The translations under genes were made by a program, and so were the position numbers. This document shows positions 36,465-50,319 of a DNA stretch of 64,000 nt, one piece after another (the first letter of the stretch is position 1; every line of letters begins with the position of its first letter). Location of the stretch: assembly GCF_021155765.1 (NCBI RefSeq), contig NC_060105.1, forward strand, positions 1,984,001-2,048,000, in the 5' to 3' direction. Below the pieces are notes generated by a model. That model worked only from the letters and a program-made list of their open reading frames with translations, made no database searches and was not told the DNA's origin. The DNA comes from Diprion similis (lineage: Eukaryota; Arthropoda; Insecta; Hymenoptera; Diprionidae).

Positions 36465-38336
36465 GGGGCCTGAATTATTATATTGCAGCACTTTCCAAAG
36501 TCGTCGAAATTTTGGCCAAAAATCCAAAGGGGTTAGCCTTGCTTTTTTGCTCATTTTTGAAGCCGAAAATTTGTCGTCTTTGAATCGATTCGTATGACCA
36601 TTTCTAGAGTAATTCGACCCCCAGGAACTCAGAAAACACATCAAAATAAGCGTAGGACCAGCAGCAAAGAAATGACGATGAAAATCATGAGTTTTTCGGC
36701 CGTAACTTTTCAGCTATCGCTCGCAGCGTATTGGGACTGCGCTCAATCGATTCCTCTCGCAAAATTACGTCGGAATAGGGCCTGAATTATTATGTTGCAG
36801 CACTTTCCAAAGTCGTCGAAATTTTGGCCAAAAATCCAAAGGGGTTAGCCTTGCTTTTTTGCTCATTTTTGAAGCCGAAAATTTGTCGTCTTTGAATCGA
36901 TTTGTATGACCATTTCTAGAGTAATTTGACCCCCAGGAACTCAGAAAACACATCAAAATAAGCGTAGGACCAGCAGCAAAGAAATGACGATGAAAATCAT
37001 GAGTTTTTCGGCCGTAACTTTTCAGCTATCGCTCGCAGCGTATTGGGACTGCGCTCAATCGATTCCTCTCGCAAAATTACGTCGGAATAGGGCCTGAATG
37101 ATTTTATTGCAGCACTTTCCAAAGTCGTCGAAATTTTGGCCAAAAATCCAAAGGGGTTAGCCTTGCTTTTTCGCTCATTTTTGAAGCTGAAAATTTGTCG
37201 TCTTTGAATCGATTTGTATGACCATTTCTAGAGTAATTCGACCCCCAGGAACTCGGAAAACACATCAAAATTAGCGTAGGACCAGCAGCAGAGAAATGAC
37301 GAAGAGAATCATGAGTTTTTCGGCCGTAACTTTTCAGCTATTGCTCGTAGCGTATTGGGACTGCGCTCAATCGATTCCTCTCGCAAAATTACGTCGGAAT
37401 GGGGCCTGAATTATTATATTGCAGCACTTTCCAAAGTCGTCGAAATTTTGGCCAAAAATCCAAAGGGGTTAGCCTTGCTTTTTTGCTCATTTTTGAAGCC
37501 GAAAATTTGTCGTCTTTGAATCGATTCGTATGACCATTTCTAGAGTAATTCGACCCCCAGGAACTCAGAAAACACATCAAAATAAGCGTAGGACCAGCAG
37601 CAAAGAAATGACGATGAAAATCATGAGTTTTTCGGCCGTAACTTTTCAGCTATCGCTCGCAGCGTATTGGGACTGCGCTCAATCGATTCCTCTCGCAAAA
37701 TTACGTCGGAATAGGGCCTGAATTATTATGTTGCAGCACTTTCCAAAGTCGTCGAAATTTTGGCCAAAAATCCAAAGGGGTTAGCCTTGCTTTTTTGCTC
37801 ATTTTTGAAGCCGAAAATTTGTCGTCTTTGAATCGATTTGTATGACCATTTCTAGAGTAATTTGACCCCCAGGAACTCAGAAAACACATCAAAATAAGCG
37901 TAGGACCAGCAGCAAAGAAATGACGATGAAAATCATGAGTTTTTCGGCCGTAACTTTTCAGCTATCGCTCGCAGCGTATTGGGACTGCGCTCAATCGATT
38001 CCTCTCGCAAAATTACGTCGGAATAGGGCCTGAATGATTTTATTGCAGCACTTTCCAAAGTCGTCGAAATTTTGGCCAAAAATCCAAAGGGGTTAGCCTT
38101 GCTTTTTCGCTCATTTTTGAAGCTGAAAATTTGTCGTCTTTGAATCGATTTGTATGACCATTTCTAGAGTAATTCGACCCCCAGGAACTCGGAAAACACA
38201 TCAAAATTAGCGTAGGACCAGCAGCAGAGAAATGACGAAGAGAATCATGAGTTTTTCGGCCGTAACTTTTCAGCTATTGCTCGTAGCGTATTGGGACTGC
38301 GCTCAATCGATTCCTCTCGCGAAATTACGTCGGAAT
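36465..38336 (+). repeat. Tandem duplication of a 3-monomer (936-bp) block
   Basis: 36,465-37,400 and 37,401-38,336 share the same ordered variants. The variant GGAATGGGGCCTGAATTATT opens each block, then a GAGTAATTTGACCCCC monomer, then a monomer with CTCGGAAAACACATCAAAATTAG and TATTGCTCGTAGCG. By eye the two blocks are almost identical. Confidence 0.85.
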
Positions 38337-41300
38337 AGGGCCTGAATGATTTTATTGCAGCACTTTCCAAAGTCTTCGAAATTTTGGCCAAAAATCCAAA
38401 GGGGTTAGCCTTGCTTTTTTGCTCGTTTTTGGAGCCGAAAATTTGTCGTCTTTGAATCGTTTTGTATGACCATTTCTAGAGTAATACGACCACCAGGAAC
38501 TCAGAAAACACATCAAAATAAGCGTAGGACCAGCAGCAGAGGAATGAAGATGAAAATCATGAGTTTTCCGGCCGTAACTTTTCAGCTGTCGCTCGCAGCG
38601 TATTGGGACTGCGCTCAATCGATTCCTCTCGCAAAATTACGTCGGAATAGGGCCTGAATGATTTCATTGCAGCACTTTCCAAAGTCTTCGAAATTTTGGC
38701 CAAAAATCCAAAGGGGTTAGCCTTGCTTTTTTGCTCATTTTTGAAGCCGAAAATTTGTAGTCTTTGAATCGATTCGTATGACCATTTCTAGGGTAATTCG
38801 ACCCCCAGGAACTCAGAAAACACATCAAAATAAGCGTAGGACCAGCAGCAAAGAAATGACGATGAAAATCATGAGTTTTTCGGCCGTAACTTTTCAGCTA
38901 TCGCTCGCAGCGTATTGGGACTGCGCTCAATCGATTCCTCTCGCAAAATTACGTCGGAATAGGGCCTGAATGATTTTATTGCAGCACTTTCCAAAGTCGT
39001 CGAAATTTTGGCCAAAAATCCAAAGGGGTTAGCCTTGCTTTTTCGCTCATTTTTGAAGCCGAAAATTTGTCGTCTTTGAATCGATTTGTATGACCATTTC
39101 TAGAGTAATTCGACCCCCAGGAACTCAGAAAACACATCAAAATAAGCGTAGGACCAGCAGCAAAGAAATGACGATGAAAATCATGAGTTTTTCGGCCGTA
39201 ACTTTTCAGCTATCGCTCGCAGCGTATTGGGACTGCGCTCAATCGATTCCTCTCGCAAAATTACGTCGGAATAGGGCCTGAATGATTTTATTGCAGCACT
39301 TTCCAAAGTCGTCGAAATTTTGGCCAAAAATCCAAAGGGGTTAGCCTTGCTTTTTCGCTCATTTTTGAAGCCGAAAATTTGTCGTCTTTGAATCGATTTG
39401 TATGACCATTTCTAGAGTAATTCGACCCCCAGGAACTCAGAAAACACATCAAAATAAGCGTAGGACCAGCAGCAGAGGAATGACGAAGAGAATCATGAGT
39501 TTTTCGGCCGTAACTTTTCAGCTATCGCTCGCAGCGTATTGGGACTGCGCTCAATCGATTCCTCTCGCAAAATTACGTCGGAATAGGGCCTGAATTATTA
39601 TATTGCAGCACTTTCCAAAGTCGTCGAAATTTTGGCCAAAAATCCAAAGGGGTTAGCCTTGCTTTTTTGCTCATTTTTGAAGCCGAAAATTTGTCGTCTT
39701 CGAATCGATTTGTATGACCATTTCTAGAGTAATTCGACCCCCAGGAACTCAGAAAACACATCAAAATAAGCGTAGGACCAGCAGCAAAGAAATGACGATG
39801 AAAATCATGAGTTTTTCGGCCGTAACTTTTCAGCTATCGCTCGCAGCGTATTGGGACTGCGCTCAATCGATTCCTCTCGCAAAATTACGTCGGAATAGGG
39901 CCTGAATGATTTTATTGCAGCACTTTCCAAAGTCGTCGAAATTTTGGCCAAAAATCCAAAGGGGTTAGCCTTGCTTTTTCGCTCATTTTTGAAGCTGAAA
40001 ATTTGTCGTCTTTGAATCGATTTGTATGACCATTTCTAGAGTAATTCGACCCCCAGGAACTCGGAAAACACATCAAAATTAGCGTAGGACCAGCAGCAGA
40101 GAAATGACGAAGAGAATCATGAGTTTTTCGGCCGTAACTTTTCAGCTATTGCTCGTAGCGTATTGGGACTGCGCTCAATCGATTCCTCTCGCGAAATTAC
40201 GTCGGAATAGGGCCTGAATGATTTTATTGCAGCACTTTCCAAAGTCTTCGAAATTTTGGCCAAAAATCCAAAGGGGTTAGCCTTGCTTTTTTGCTCGTTT
40301 TTGGAGCCGAAAATTTGTCGTCTTTGAATCGTTTTGTATGACCATTTCTAGAGTAATACGACCACCAGGAACTCAGAAAACACATCAAAATAAGCGTAGG
40401 ACCAGCAGCAGAGGAATGAAGATGAAAATCATGAGTTTTCCGGCCGTAACTTTTCAGCTATCGCTCGCAGCGTATTGGGACTGCGCTCAATCGATTCCTC
40501 TCGCAAAATTACGTCGGAATAGGGCCTGAATGATTTCATTGCAGCACTTTCCAAAGTCTTCGAAATTGGCCAAAAATCCAAAGGGGTTAGCCTTGCTTTT
40601 TTGCTCATTTTTGAAGCCGAAAATTTGTCGTCTTTGAATCGATTCGTATGACCATTTCTAGGGTAATTCGACCCCCAGGAACTCAGAAAACACATCAAAA
40701 TAAGCGTAGGACCAGCAGCAAAGAAATGACGATGAAAATCATGAGTTTTTCGGCCGTAACTTTTTAGCTATCGCTCGCAGCGTATTGGGACTGCGCTCAA
40801 TCGATTCCTCTCGCAAAATTACGTCGGAATAGGGCCTGAATGATTTTATTGCAGCACTTTCCAAAGTCGTCGAAATTTTGGCCAAAAATCCAAAGGGGTT
40901 AGCCTTGCTTTTTCGCTCATTTTTGAAGCCGAAAATTTGTCGTCTTTGAATCGATTTGTATGACCATTTCTAGAGTAATTCGACCCCCAGGAACTCAGAA
41001 AATACATCAAAATAAGCGTAGGACCAGCAGCAAAGAAATGACGATGAAAATCATGAGTTTTTCGGCCGTAACTTTTCAGCTATCGCTCGCAGCGTATTGG
41101 GACTGCGCTCAATCGATTCCTCTCGCAAAATTACGTCGGAATAGGGCCTGAATGATTTTATTGCAGCACTTTCCAAAGTCGTCGAAATTTTGGCCAAAAA
41201 TCCAAAGGGGTTAGCCTTGCTTTTTCGCTCATATTTGAAGCCGAAAATTTGTCGTCTTTGAATCGATTTGTATGACCATTTCTAGAGTAATTTGACCCCC

Positions 41301-41895
41301 AGGAACTCAGAAAACACATCAAAATAAGCGTAGGACCAGCAGCAGAGAAATGACGAAGAGAATCATGAGTTTTTCGGCCGTAACTTTTCAGCTATCGCTC
41401 GCAGCGTATTGGGACTGCGCTCAATCGATTCCTCTCGCAAAATTACGTCGGAATAGGGCCTGAATTATTATATTGCAGCACTTTCCAAAGTCGTCGAAAT
41501 TTTGGCCAAAAATCCAAAGGGGTTAGCCTTGCTTTTTTGCTCATTTTTGAAGCCGAAAATTTGTCGTCTTTGAATCGATTTGTATGACCATTTCTAGAGT
41601 AATTCGACCCCCAGGAACTCAGAAAACACATCAAAATAAGCGTAGGACCAGCAGCAAAGAAATGACGATGAAAATCATGAGTTTTTCGGCCGTAACTTTT
41701 CAGCTATCGCTCGCAGCGTATTGGGACTGCGCTCAATCGATTCCTCTCGCAAAATTACGTCGGAATAGGGCCTGAATGATTTTATTGCAGCACTTTCCGA
41801 AGTCGTCGAAATTTTGGCCAAAAATCCAAAGGGGTTAGCCTTGCTTTTTCGCTCATTTTTGAAGCCGAAAATTTGTCGTCTTTGAATCGATTTGT
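38154..41895 (+). repeat. Duplicated 6-monomer block (about 1.87 kb)
   Basis: Monomers starting at 38,154, 38,466 and 38,778 recur at 40,026, 40,338 and 40,650 with shared rare variants: CAAAATTAG; ATCGTTTTGTATGACC with TAATACGACCACCAGG and GTTTTCCGGCC; then CTAGGGTAATTCG. The second copy carries the private 2-bp deletion near 40,567, so that deletion is younger than the duplication. Confidence 0.8.
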
Positions 41896-42207
41896 ATGAC
41901 CATTTCTAGAGTAATTCGACCCCCAGGAACTCAGAAAACACATCAAAATAAGCGTAGGACCAGCAGCAAAGAAATGACGATGAAAATCATGAGTTTTTCG
42001 GCCGTAACTTTTCAGCTATCGCTCGCAGCGTATTGGGACTGCGCTCAATCGATTCCTCTCGCAAAATTACGTCGGAATAGGGCCTGAATGATTTTATTGC
42101 AGCACTTTCCAAAGTCGTCGAAATTTTGGCCAAAAATCCAAAGGGGTTAGCCTTGCTTTTTCGCTCATTTTTGAAGCCGAAAATTTGTCGTCTTTGAATC
42201 GATTTGT

Positions 42208-45200
42208 ATGACCATTTCTAGAGTAATTCGACCCCCAGGAACTCAGAAAACACATCAAAATAAGCGTAGGACCAGCAGCAAAGAAATGACGATGAAAATC
42301 ATGAGTTTTTCGGCCGTAACTTTTCAGCTATCGCTCGCAGCGTATTGGGACTGCGCTCAATCGATTCCTTTCGCAAAATTACGTCGGAATAGGGCCTGAA
42401 TGATTTCATTGCAGCACTTTCCAAAGTCTTCGAAATTTTGGCCAAAAATCCAAAGGGGTTAGCCTTGCTTTTTTGCTCATTTTTGAAGCCGAAAATTTGT
42501 CGTCTATGAATCGATTCGTATGACCATTTCTAGGGTAATTCGACCCCCAGGAACTCAGAAAACACATCAAAATAAGCGTAGGACCAGCAGCAAAGAAATG
42601 ACGATGAAAATCATGAGTTTTTCGGCCGTAACTTTTCAGCTATCGCTCGCAGCGTATTGGGACTGCGCTCAATCGATTCCTCTCGCAAAATTACGTCGGA
42701 ATAGGGCCTGAATGATTTTATTGCAGCACTTTCCAAAGTCGTCGAAATTTTGGCCAAAAATCCAAAGGGGTTAGCCTTGCTTTTTCGCTCATTTTTGAAG
42801 CCGAAAATTTGTCGTCTTTGAATCGATTCGTATGACCATTTCTAGGGTAATTCGACCCCCAGGAACTCAGAAAACACATCAAAATAAGCGTAGGACCTGC
42901 AGCAAAGAAATGACGATGAAAATCATGAGTTTTTCGGCCGTAACTTTTCAGCTATCGCTCGCAGCGTATTGGGACTGCGCTCAATCGATTCCTCTCGCAA
43001 AATTACGTCGGAATAGGGCCTGAATGATTTTATTGCAGCACTTTCCAAAGTCTTCGGAATTTTGGCCAAAAATCCAAAGGGGTTAGCCTTGCTTTTTTGC
43101 TCATTTTTGAAGCCGAAAATTTGTCGTCTTTGAATCGATTCGTATGACCATTTCTAGGGTAATTCGACCCCCAGGAACTCAGAAAACACATCAAAATAAG
43201 CGTAGGACCTGCAGCAAAGAAATGACGATGAAAATCATGAGTTTTTCGGCCGTAACTTTTCAGCTATCGCTCGCAGCGTATAGGGACTGCGCTCAATCGA
43301 TTCCTCTCGCAAAATTACGTCGGAATAGGGCCTGAATGATTTTATTGCAGCACTTTCCAAAGTCGTCGAAATTTTGGCCAAAAATCCAAAGGGGTTAGCC
43401 TTGCTTTTTCGCTCATTTTTGAAGCCGAAAATTTGTCGTCTTTGAATCGATTTGTATGACCATTTCTAGAGTAATTCGACCCCCGGGAACTCAGAAAACA
43501 CATCAAAATAAGCGTAGGACCAGCAGCAAAGAAATGACGATGAAAATCATGAGTTTTTCGGCCGTAACTTTCCAGCTATCGCTCGCAGCGTATTGGGACT
43601 GCGCTCAATCGATTCCTCTCGCAAAATTACGTCGGAATAGGGCCTGAATTATTATATTGCAGCACTTTCCAAAGTCGTCGAAATTTTGGCCAAAAATCCA
43701 AAGGGGTTAGCCTTGCTTTTTTGCTCATTTTTGAAGCCGAAAATTTGTCGTCTTTGAATCAATTTGTATGACCATTCCTAGAGTAATTCGACTCCCAGGA
43801 ACTCAGAAAACACATCAAAATAAGCGTAGGACCAGCAGCAGAGGAATGAAGATGAAAATCATGAGTTTTTCGGCCGTAACTTTTCAGCTATCGCTCGCAG
43901 CGTATTGGGACTGCGCTCAATCGATTCCTCTCGCAAAATTACGTCGGAATAGGTTCTGAATGATTTCATTGCGGCACTTTCCAAAGTCTTCGAAATTTTG
44001 GCCAAAAATCCAAAGGGGTTAGCCTTGCTTTTTTGCTCATTTTTGAAGCCGAAAATTTGTCGTCTTTGAATCGATTTGTATGACCATTTCTAGAGTAATT
44101 CGACCCCCAGGAACTCAGAAAACACATCAAAATAAGCGTAGGACCAGCAGCAAAGAAATGACGATGAAAATCATGAGTTTTTCGGCCGTAACTTTTCAGC
44201 TATCGCTCGCAGCGTATTGGGACTGCGCTCAATCGATTCCTTTCGCAAAATTACGTCGGAATAGGGCCTGAATGATTTCATTGCAGCACTTTCCAAAGTC
44301 TTCGAAATTTTGGCCAAAAATCCAAAGGGGTTAGCCTTGCTTTTTTGCTCATTTTTGAAGCCGAAAATTTGTCGTCTATGAATCGATTCGTATGACCATT
44401 TCTAGGGTAATTCGACCCCCAGGAACTCAGAAAACACATCAAAATAAGCGTAGGACCAGCAGCAAAGAAATGACGATGAAAATCATGAGTTTTTCGGCCG
44501 TAACTTTTCAGCTATCGCTCGCAGCGTATTGGGACTGCGCTCAATCGATTCCTCTCGCAAAATTACGTCGGAATAGGGCCTGAATGATTTTATTGCAGCA
44601 CTTTCCAAAGTCGTCGAAATTTTGGCCAAAAATCCAAAGGGGTTAGCCTTGCTTTTTCGCTCATTTTTGAAGCCGAAAATTTGTCGTCTTTGAATCGATT
44701 CGTATGACCATTTCTAGGGTAATTCGACCCCCAGGAACTCAGAAAACACATCAAAATAAGCGTAGGACCTGCAGCAAAGAAATGACGATGAAAATCATGA
44801 GTTTTTCGGCCGTAACTTTTCAGCTATCGCTCGCAGCGTATTGGGACTGCGCTCAATCGATTCCTCTCGCAAAATTACGTCGGAATAGGGCCTGAATGAT
44901 TTTATTGCAGCACTTTCCAAAGTCGTCGAAATTTTGGCCAAAAATCCAAAGGGGTTAGCCTTGCTTTTTCGCTCATTTTTGAAGCCGAAAATTTGTCGTC
45001 TTTGAATCGATTTGTATGACCATTTCTAGAGTAATTCGACCCCCGGGAACTCAGAAAACACATCAAAATAAGCGTAGGACCAGCAGCAAAGAAATGACGA
45101 TGAAAATCATGAGTTTTTCGGCCGTAACTTTCCAGCTATCGCTCGCAGCGTATTGGGACTGCGCTCAATCGATTCCTCTCGCAAAATTACGTCGGAATAG

Positions 45201-45951
45201 GGCCTGAATTATTATATTGCAGCACTTTCCAAAGTCGTCGAAATTTTGGCCAAAAATCCAAAGGGGTTAGCCTTGCTTTTTTGCTCATTTTTGAAGCCGA
45301 AAATTTGTCGTCTTTGAATCAATTTGTATGACCATTCCTAGAGTAATTCGACTCCCAGGAACTCAGAAAACACATCAAAATAAGCGTAGGACCAGCAGCA
45401 GAGGAATGAAGATGAAAATCATGAGTTTTTCGGCCGTAACTTTTCAGCTATCGCTCGCAGCGTATTGGGACTGCGCTCAATCGATTCCTCTCGCAAAATT
45501 ACGTCGGAATAGGTTCTGAATGATTTCATTGCGGCACTTTCCAAAGTCTTCGAAATTTTGGCCAAAAATCCAAAGGGGTTAGCCTTGCTTTTTTGCTCAT
45601 TTTTGAAGCCGAAAATTTGTCGTCTTTGAATCGATTTGTATGACCATTTCTAGAGTAATTCGACCCCCAGGAACTCAGAAAACACATCAAAATAAGCGTA
45701 GGACCAGCAGCAAAGAAATGACGATGAAAATCATGAGTTTTTCGGCCGTAACTTTTCAGCTATCGCTCGCAGCGTATTGGGACTGCGCTCAATCGATTCC
45801 TTTCGCAAAATTACGTCGGAATAGGGCCTGAATGATTTCATTGCAGCACTTTCCAAAGTCTTCGAAATTTTGGCCAAAAATCCAAAGGGGTTAGCCTTGC
45901 TTTTTTGCTCATTTTTGAAGCCGAAAATTTGTCGTCTTTGAATCGATTCGT
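42208..45951 (+). repeat. 5-monomer higher-order repeat (1,560 bp)
   Basis: Order of marker variants: TTCCTTTCGC (start 42,208), standard, GGACCTGCAGC, CCCCCGGGAAC with TTTCCAGC, then ATCAATTTGTATGACCATTCC with AGGTTCTGAATG. The same order recurs from 44,080, and its first element again at 45,640. In the first unit the GGACCTGCAGC monomer is present twice (42,832 and 43,144), making that unit six monomers long. Confidence 0.85.
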
Positions 45952-48900
45952 ATGACCATTTCTAGGGTAATTCGACCCCCAGGAACTCAGAAAACACATC
46001 AAAATAAGCGTAGGACCAGCAGCAAAGAAATGACGATGAAAATCATGAGTTTTTCGGCCGTAACTTTTCAGCTATCGCTCGCAGCGTATTGGGACTGCGC
46101 TCAATCGATTCCTCTCGCAAAATTACGTCGGAATAGGGCCTGAATGATTTCATTGCAGCACTTTCCAAAGTCGTCGAAATTTTGGCCAAAAATCCAAAGG
46201 GGTTAGCCTTGCTTTTTCGCTCATTTTTGAAGCCGAAAATTTGTCGTCTTTGAATCGATTTGTATGACCATTTCTAGAGTAATTCGACCCCCAGGAACTC
46301 AGAAAACACATCAAAATAAGCGTAGGACCAGCAGCAGAGGAATGACGAAGAGAATCATGAGTTTTTCGGCCGTAACTTTTCAGCTATCGCACGCAGCGTA
46401 TTGGGACTGCGCTCAATCGATTCCTCTCGCAAAATTACGTCGGAATAGGGCCTGAATGATTTTATTGCAGCACTTTCCAAAGTCTTCGAAATTTTGGCCA
46501 AAAATCCAAAGGGGTTAGCCTTGCTTTTTTGCTCGTTTTTGGAGCCGAAAATTTGTCGTCTTTGAATCGATTTGTATGACCATTTCTAGAGTAATTCGAC
46601 CCCCAGGAACTCAGAAAACACATCAAAATAAGCGTAGGACCAGCAGCAGAGGAATGACGAAGAGAATCATGAGTTTTTCGGCCGTAACTTTTCAGCTATC
46701 GCACGCAGCGTATTGGGACTGCGCTCAATCGATTCCTCTCGCAAAATTACGTCGGAATAGGGCCTGATTTATCATATTGCAGCACTTTCCAAAGTCGTCG
46801 AAATTTTGGCCAAAAATCCAAAGGGGTTAGCCTAGCTTTTTTGCTCATTTTTGAAGCCGAAAATTTGTCGTCTTTGAATCGATTTGTATGACCATTACTA
46901 GAGTAATTCGACCCCCAGGAACTCAGAAAACACATCAAAATAAGCGTAGGACCAGCAGCAAAGAAATGACGATGAAAATCATGAGTTTTTCGGCCGTAAC
47001 TTTTCAGCTATCGCTCGCAGCGTAATCGGACTGCGCTCAATCGATTCCTCTCGCAAAATTACGTCGGAATAGGGCCTGAATGATTTTATTGCAGCACTTT
47101 CCAAAGTCGTCGAAATTTTGGCCAAAAATCCAAAGGGGTTAGCCTTGCTTTTTTGCTCATTTTTGAAGCCGGAAATTTGTCGTCTTTGAATCGATTTGTA
47201 TGACCATTTCTAGAGTAATTCGACCCCCAGGAACTCAGAAAACACATCAAAATAAGCGTAGGACCAGCAGCAAAGAAATGACGATGAAAATCATGAGTTT
47301 TTCGGCCGTAACTTTTCAGCTATCGCTCGCAGCGTATTGGGACTGCGCTCAATCGATTCCTCTCGCAAAATTACGTCGAAATAGGGCCTGAATTATTATA
47401 TTGCAGCACTTTCCAAAGTCGTCGAAATTTTGGCCAAAAATCCAAAGGGGTTAGCCTTGCTTTTTTGCTCATTTTTGAAGCCGAAAATTTGTCGTCTTTG
47501 AATCGATTTGTATGACCATTCCTAGAGTAATTCGACCCCCAGGAACTCAGAAAACACATCAAAATAAGCGTAGGACCAGCAGCAGAGGAATGAAGATGAA
47601 AATCATGAGTTTTTCGGCCGTAACTTTTCAGCTCTCGCTCGCAGCGTATTGGGACTGCGCTCAATCGATTCCTCTCGCAAAATTACGTCGGAATAGGGCC
47701 TGAATGATTTTATTGCAGCACTTTCCAAAGTCGTCGAAATTTTGGCCAAAAATCCAAAGGGGTTAGCCTTGCTTTTTCGCTCATTTTTGAAGCCGAAAAT
47801 TTGTCGTCTTTGAATCGATTTGTATGACCATTTCTAGAGTAATTCGACCCCCAGGAACTCAGAAAACACATCAAAATAAGCGTAGGACCAGCAGCAAAGA
47901 AATGACGATGAAAATCATGAGTTTTTCGGCCGTAACTTTTCAGCTATCGCTCGCAGCGTATTGGGACTGCGCTCAATCGATTCCTCTCGCAAAATTACGT
48001 CGGAATAGGGCCTGAATGATTTCATTGCAGCACTTTCCAAAGTCTTCGAAATTTTGGCCAAAAATCCAAAGGGGTTAGCCTTGCTTTTTTGCTCATTTTT
48101 GAAGCCGAAAATTTGTCGTCTTTGAATCGATTCGTATGACCATTTCTAGGGTAATTCGACCCCCAGGAACTCAGAAAACACATCAAAATAAGCGTAGGAC
48201 CAGCAGCAAAGAAATGACGATGAAAATCATGAGTTTTTCGGCCGTAACTTTTCAGCTATCGCTCGCAGCGTATTGGGACTGCGCTCAATCGATTCCTCTC
48301 GCAAAATTACGTCGGAATAGGGCCTGAATGATTTTATTGCAGCACTTTCCAAAGTCGTCGAAATTTTGGCCAAAAATCCAAAGGGGTTAGCCTTGCTTTT
48401 TCGCTCATTTTTGAAGCCGAAAATTTGTCGTCTTCGAATCGATTTGTATGATCATTTCCAGAGTAATTCGACCCCCAGGAACTCAGAAAACACATCAAAA
48501 TAAGCGTAGGACCAGCAGCAAAGAAATGACGATGAAAATCATGAGTTTTTCGGCCGTAACTTTTCAGCTATCGCTCGCAGCGTATTGGAACTGCGCTCAA
48601 TCGATTCCTCTCGCAAAATTACGTCGGAATAGGGCCTGAATGATTTTATTGCAGCACTTTCCAAAGTCGTCGAAATTTTGGCCAAAAATCCAAAGGGGTT
48701 AGCCTTGCTTTTTCGCTCATTTTTGAAGCCGGAAATTTTTCGTCTTTGAATCGATTTGTATGACCATTTCTAGAGTAATTCGACCCCCAGGAACTCAGAA
48801 GACACATCAAAATAAGCGTAGGACCAGCAGCAGAGGAATGACGAAGAGAATCATGAGTTTTTCGGCCGTAACTTTTCAGCTATCGCACGCAGCGTATTGG

Positions 48901-50319
48901 GACTGCGCTCAATCGATTCCTCTCGCAAAATTACGTCGGAATAGGGCCTGAATTATTATATTGCAGCACTTTCCAAAGTCGTCGAAATTTTGGCCAAAAA
49001 TCCAAAGGGGTTAGCCTTGCTTTTTTGCTCATTTTTGAAGCCGAAAATTTGTCGTCTTTGAATCGATTTGTATTACCATTTCTAGAGTAATTCGACCCCC
49101 AGGAACTCAGAAAACACATCAAAATAAGCGTAGGACCAGCAGCAGAGGAATGAAGATGAAAATCATGAGTTTTTCGGCCGTAACTTTTCAGCTATCGCTC
49201 GCAGCGTATTGGGACTGCGCTCAATCGATTCCTCTCGCAAAATTACGTCGGAATAGGGCCTGAATGATTTCATTGCAGCACTTTCCAAAGTCTTCGAAAT
49301 TTTGGCCAAAAATCCAAAGGGGTTAGCCTTGCTTTTTTGCTCATTTTTGAAGCCGAAAATTTGTCGTCTTTGAATCGATTCGTATGACCATTTCTAGGCT
49401 AATTCGACCCCCAGGAACTCAGAAAACACATCAAAATAAGCGTAGGACCAGCAGCAAAGAAATGACGATGAAAATCATGAGTTTTTCGGCCGTAACTTTT
49501 CAGCTATCGTTCGCAGCGTATTGGGACTGCGCTCAATCGATTCCTCTCGCAAAATTACGTCGGAATAGGGCCTGAATGATTTTATTGCAGCACTTTCCAA
49601 AGTCGTCGAAATTTTGGCCAAAAATCCAAAGGGGTTAGCCTTGCTTTTTCGCTCATTTTTGAAGCCGAAAATTTGTCGTCTTTGAATCGATTTGTATGAC
49701 CATTTCTAGAGTAATTCGACCCCCAGGAACTCAGAAAACACATCAAAATAAGCGTAGGACCAGCAGCAAAGAAATGACGATGAAAATCATGAGTTTTTCG
49801 GCCGTAACTTTTCAGCTATCGCTCGCAGCGTATTGGGACTGCGCTCAATCGATTCCTCTCGCAAAATTACGTCGGAATAGGGCCTGAATGATTTTATTGC
49901 AGCACTTTCCAAAGTCGTCGAAATTTTGGCCAAAAATCCAAAGGGGTTAGCCTTGCTTTTTCGCTCATTTTTGAAGCCGAAAATTTGTCGTCTTTGAATC
50001 GATTTGTATGACCATTTCTAGAGTAATTCGACCCCCAGGAACTCAGAAAACACATCAAAATAAGCGTAGGACCAGCAGCAGAGAAATGACGAAGAGAATC
50101 ATGAGTTTTTCGGACGTAACTTTTCAGCTATTGCTCGTAGCGTATTGGGACTGCGCTCAATCGATTCCTCTCGCTAGATTACGTCGGAATAGGGCCTTAA
50201 TGATTTTATTGCAGCACTTTCCAAAGTCTTCGAAATTTTGGCCAAAAATCCAAAGGGGTTAGCCTTGCTTTTTTGCTCGTTTTCGGAGCCGAAAATTTGT
50301 CGTCTTTGAATCGATTTGT

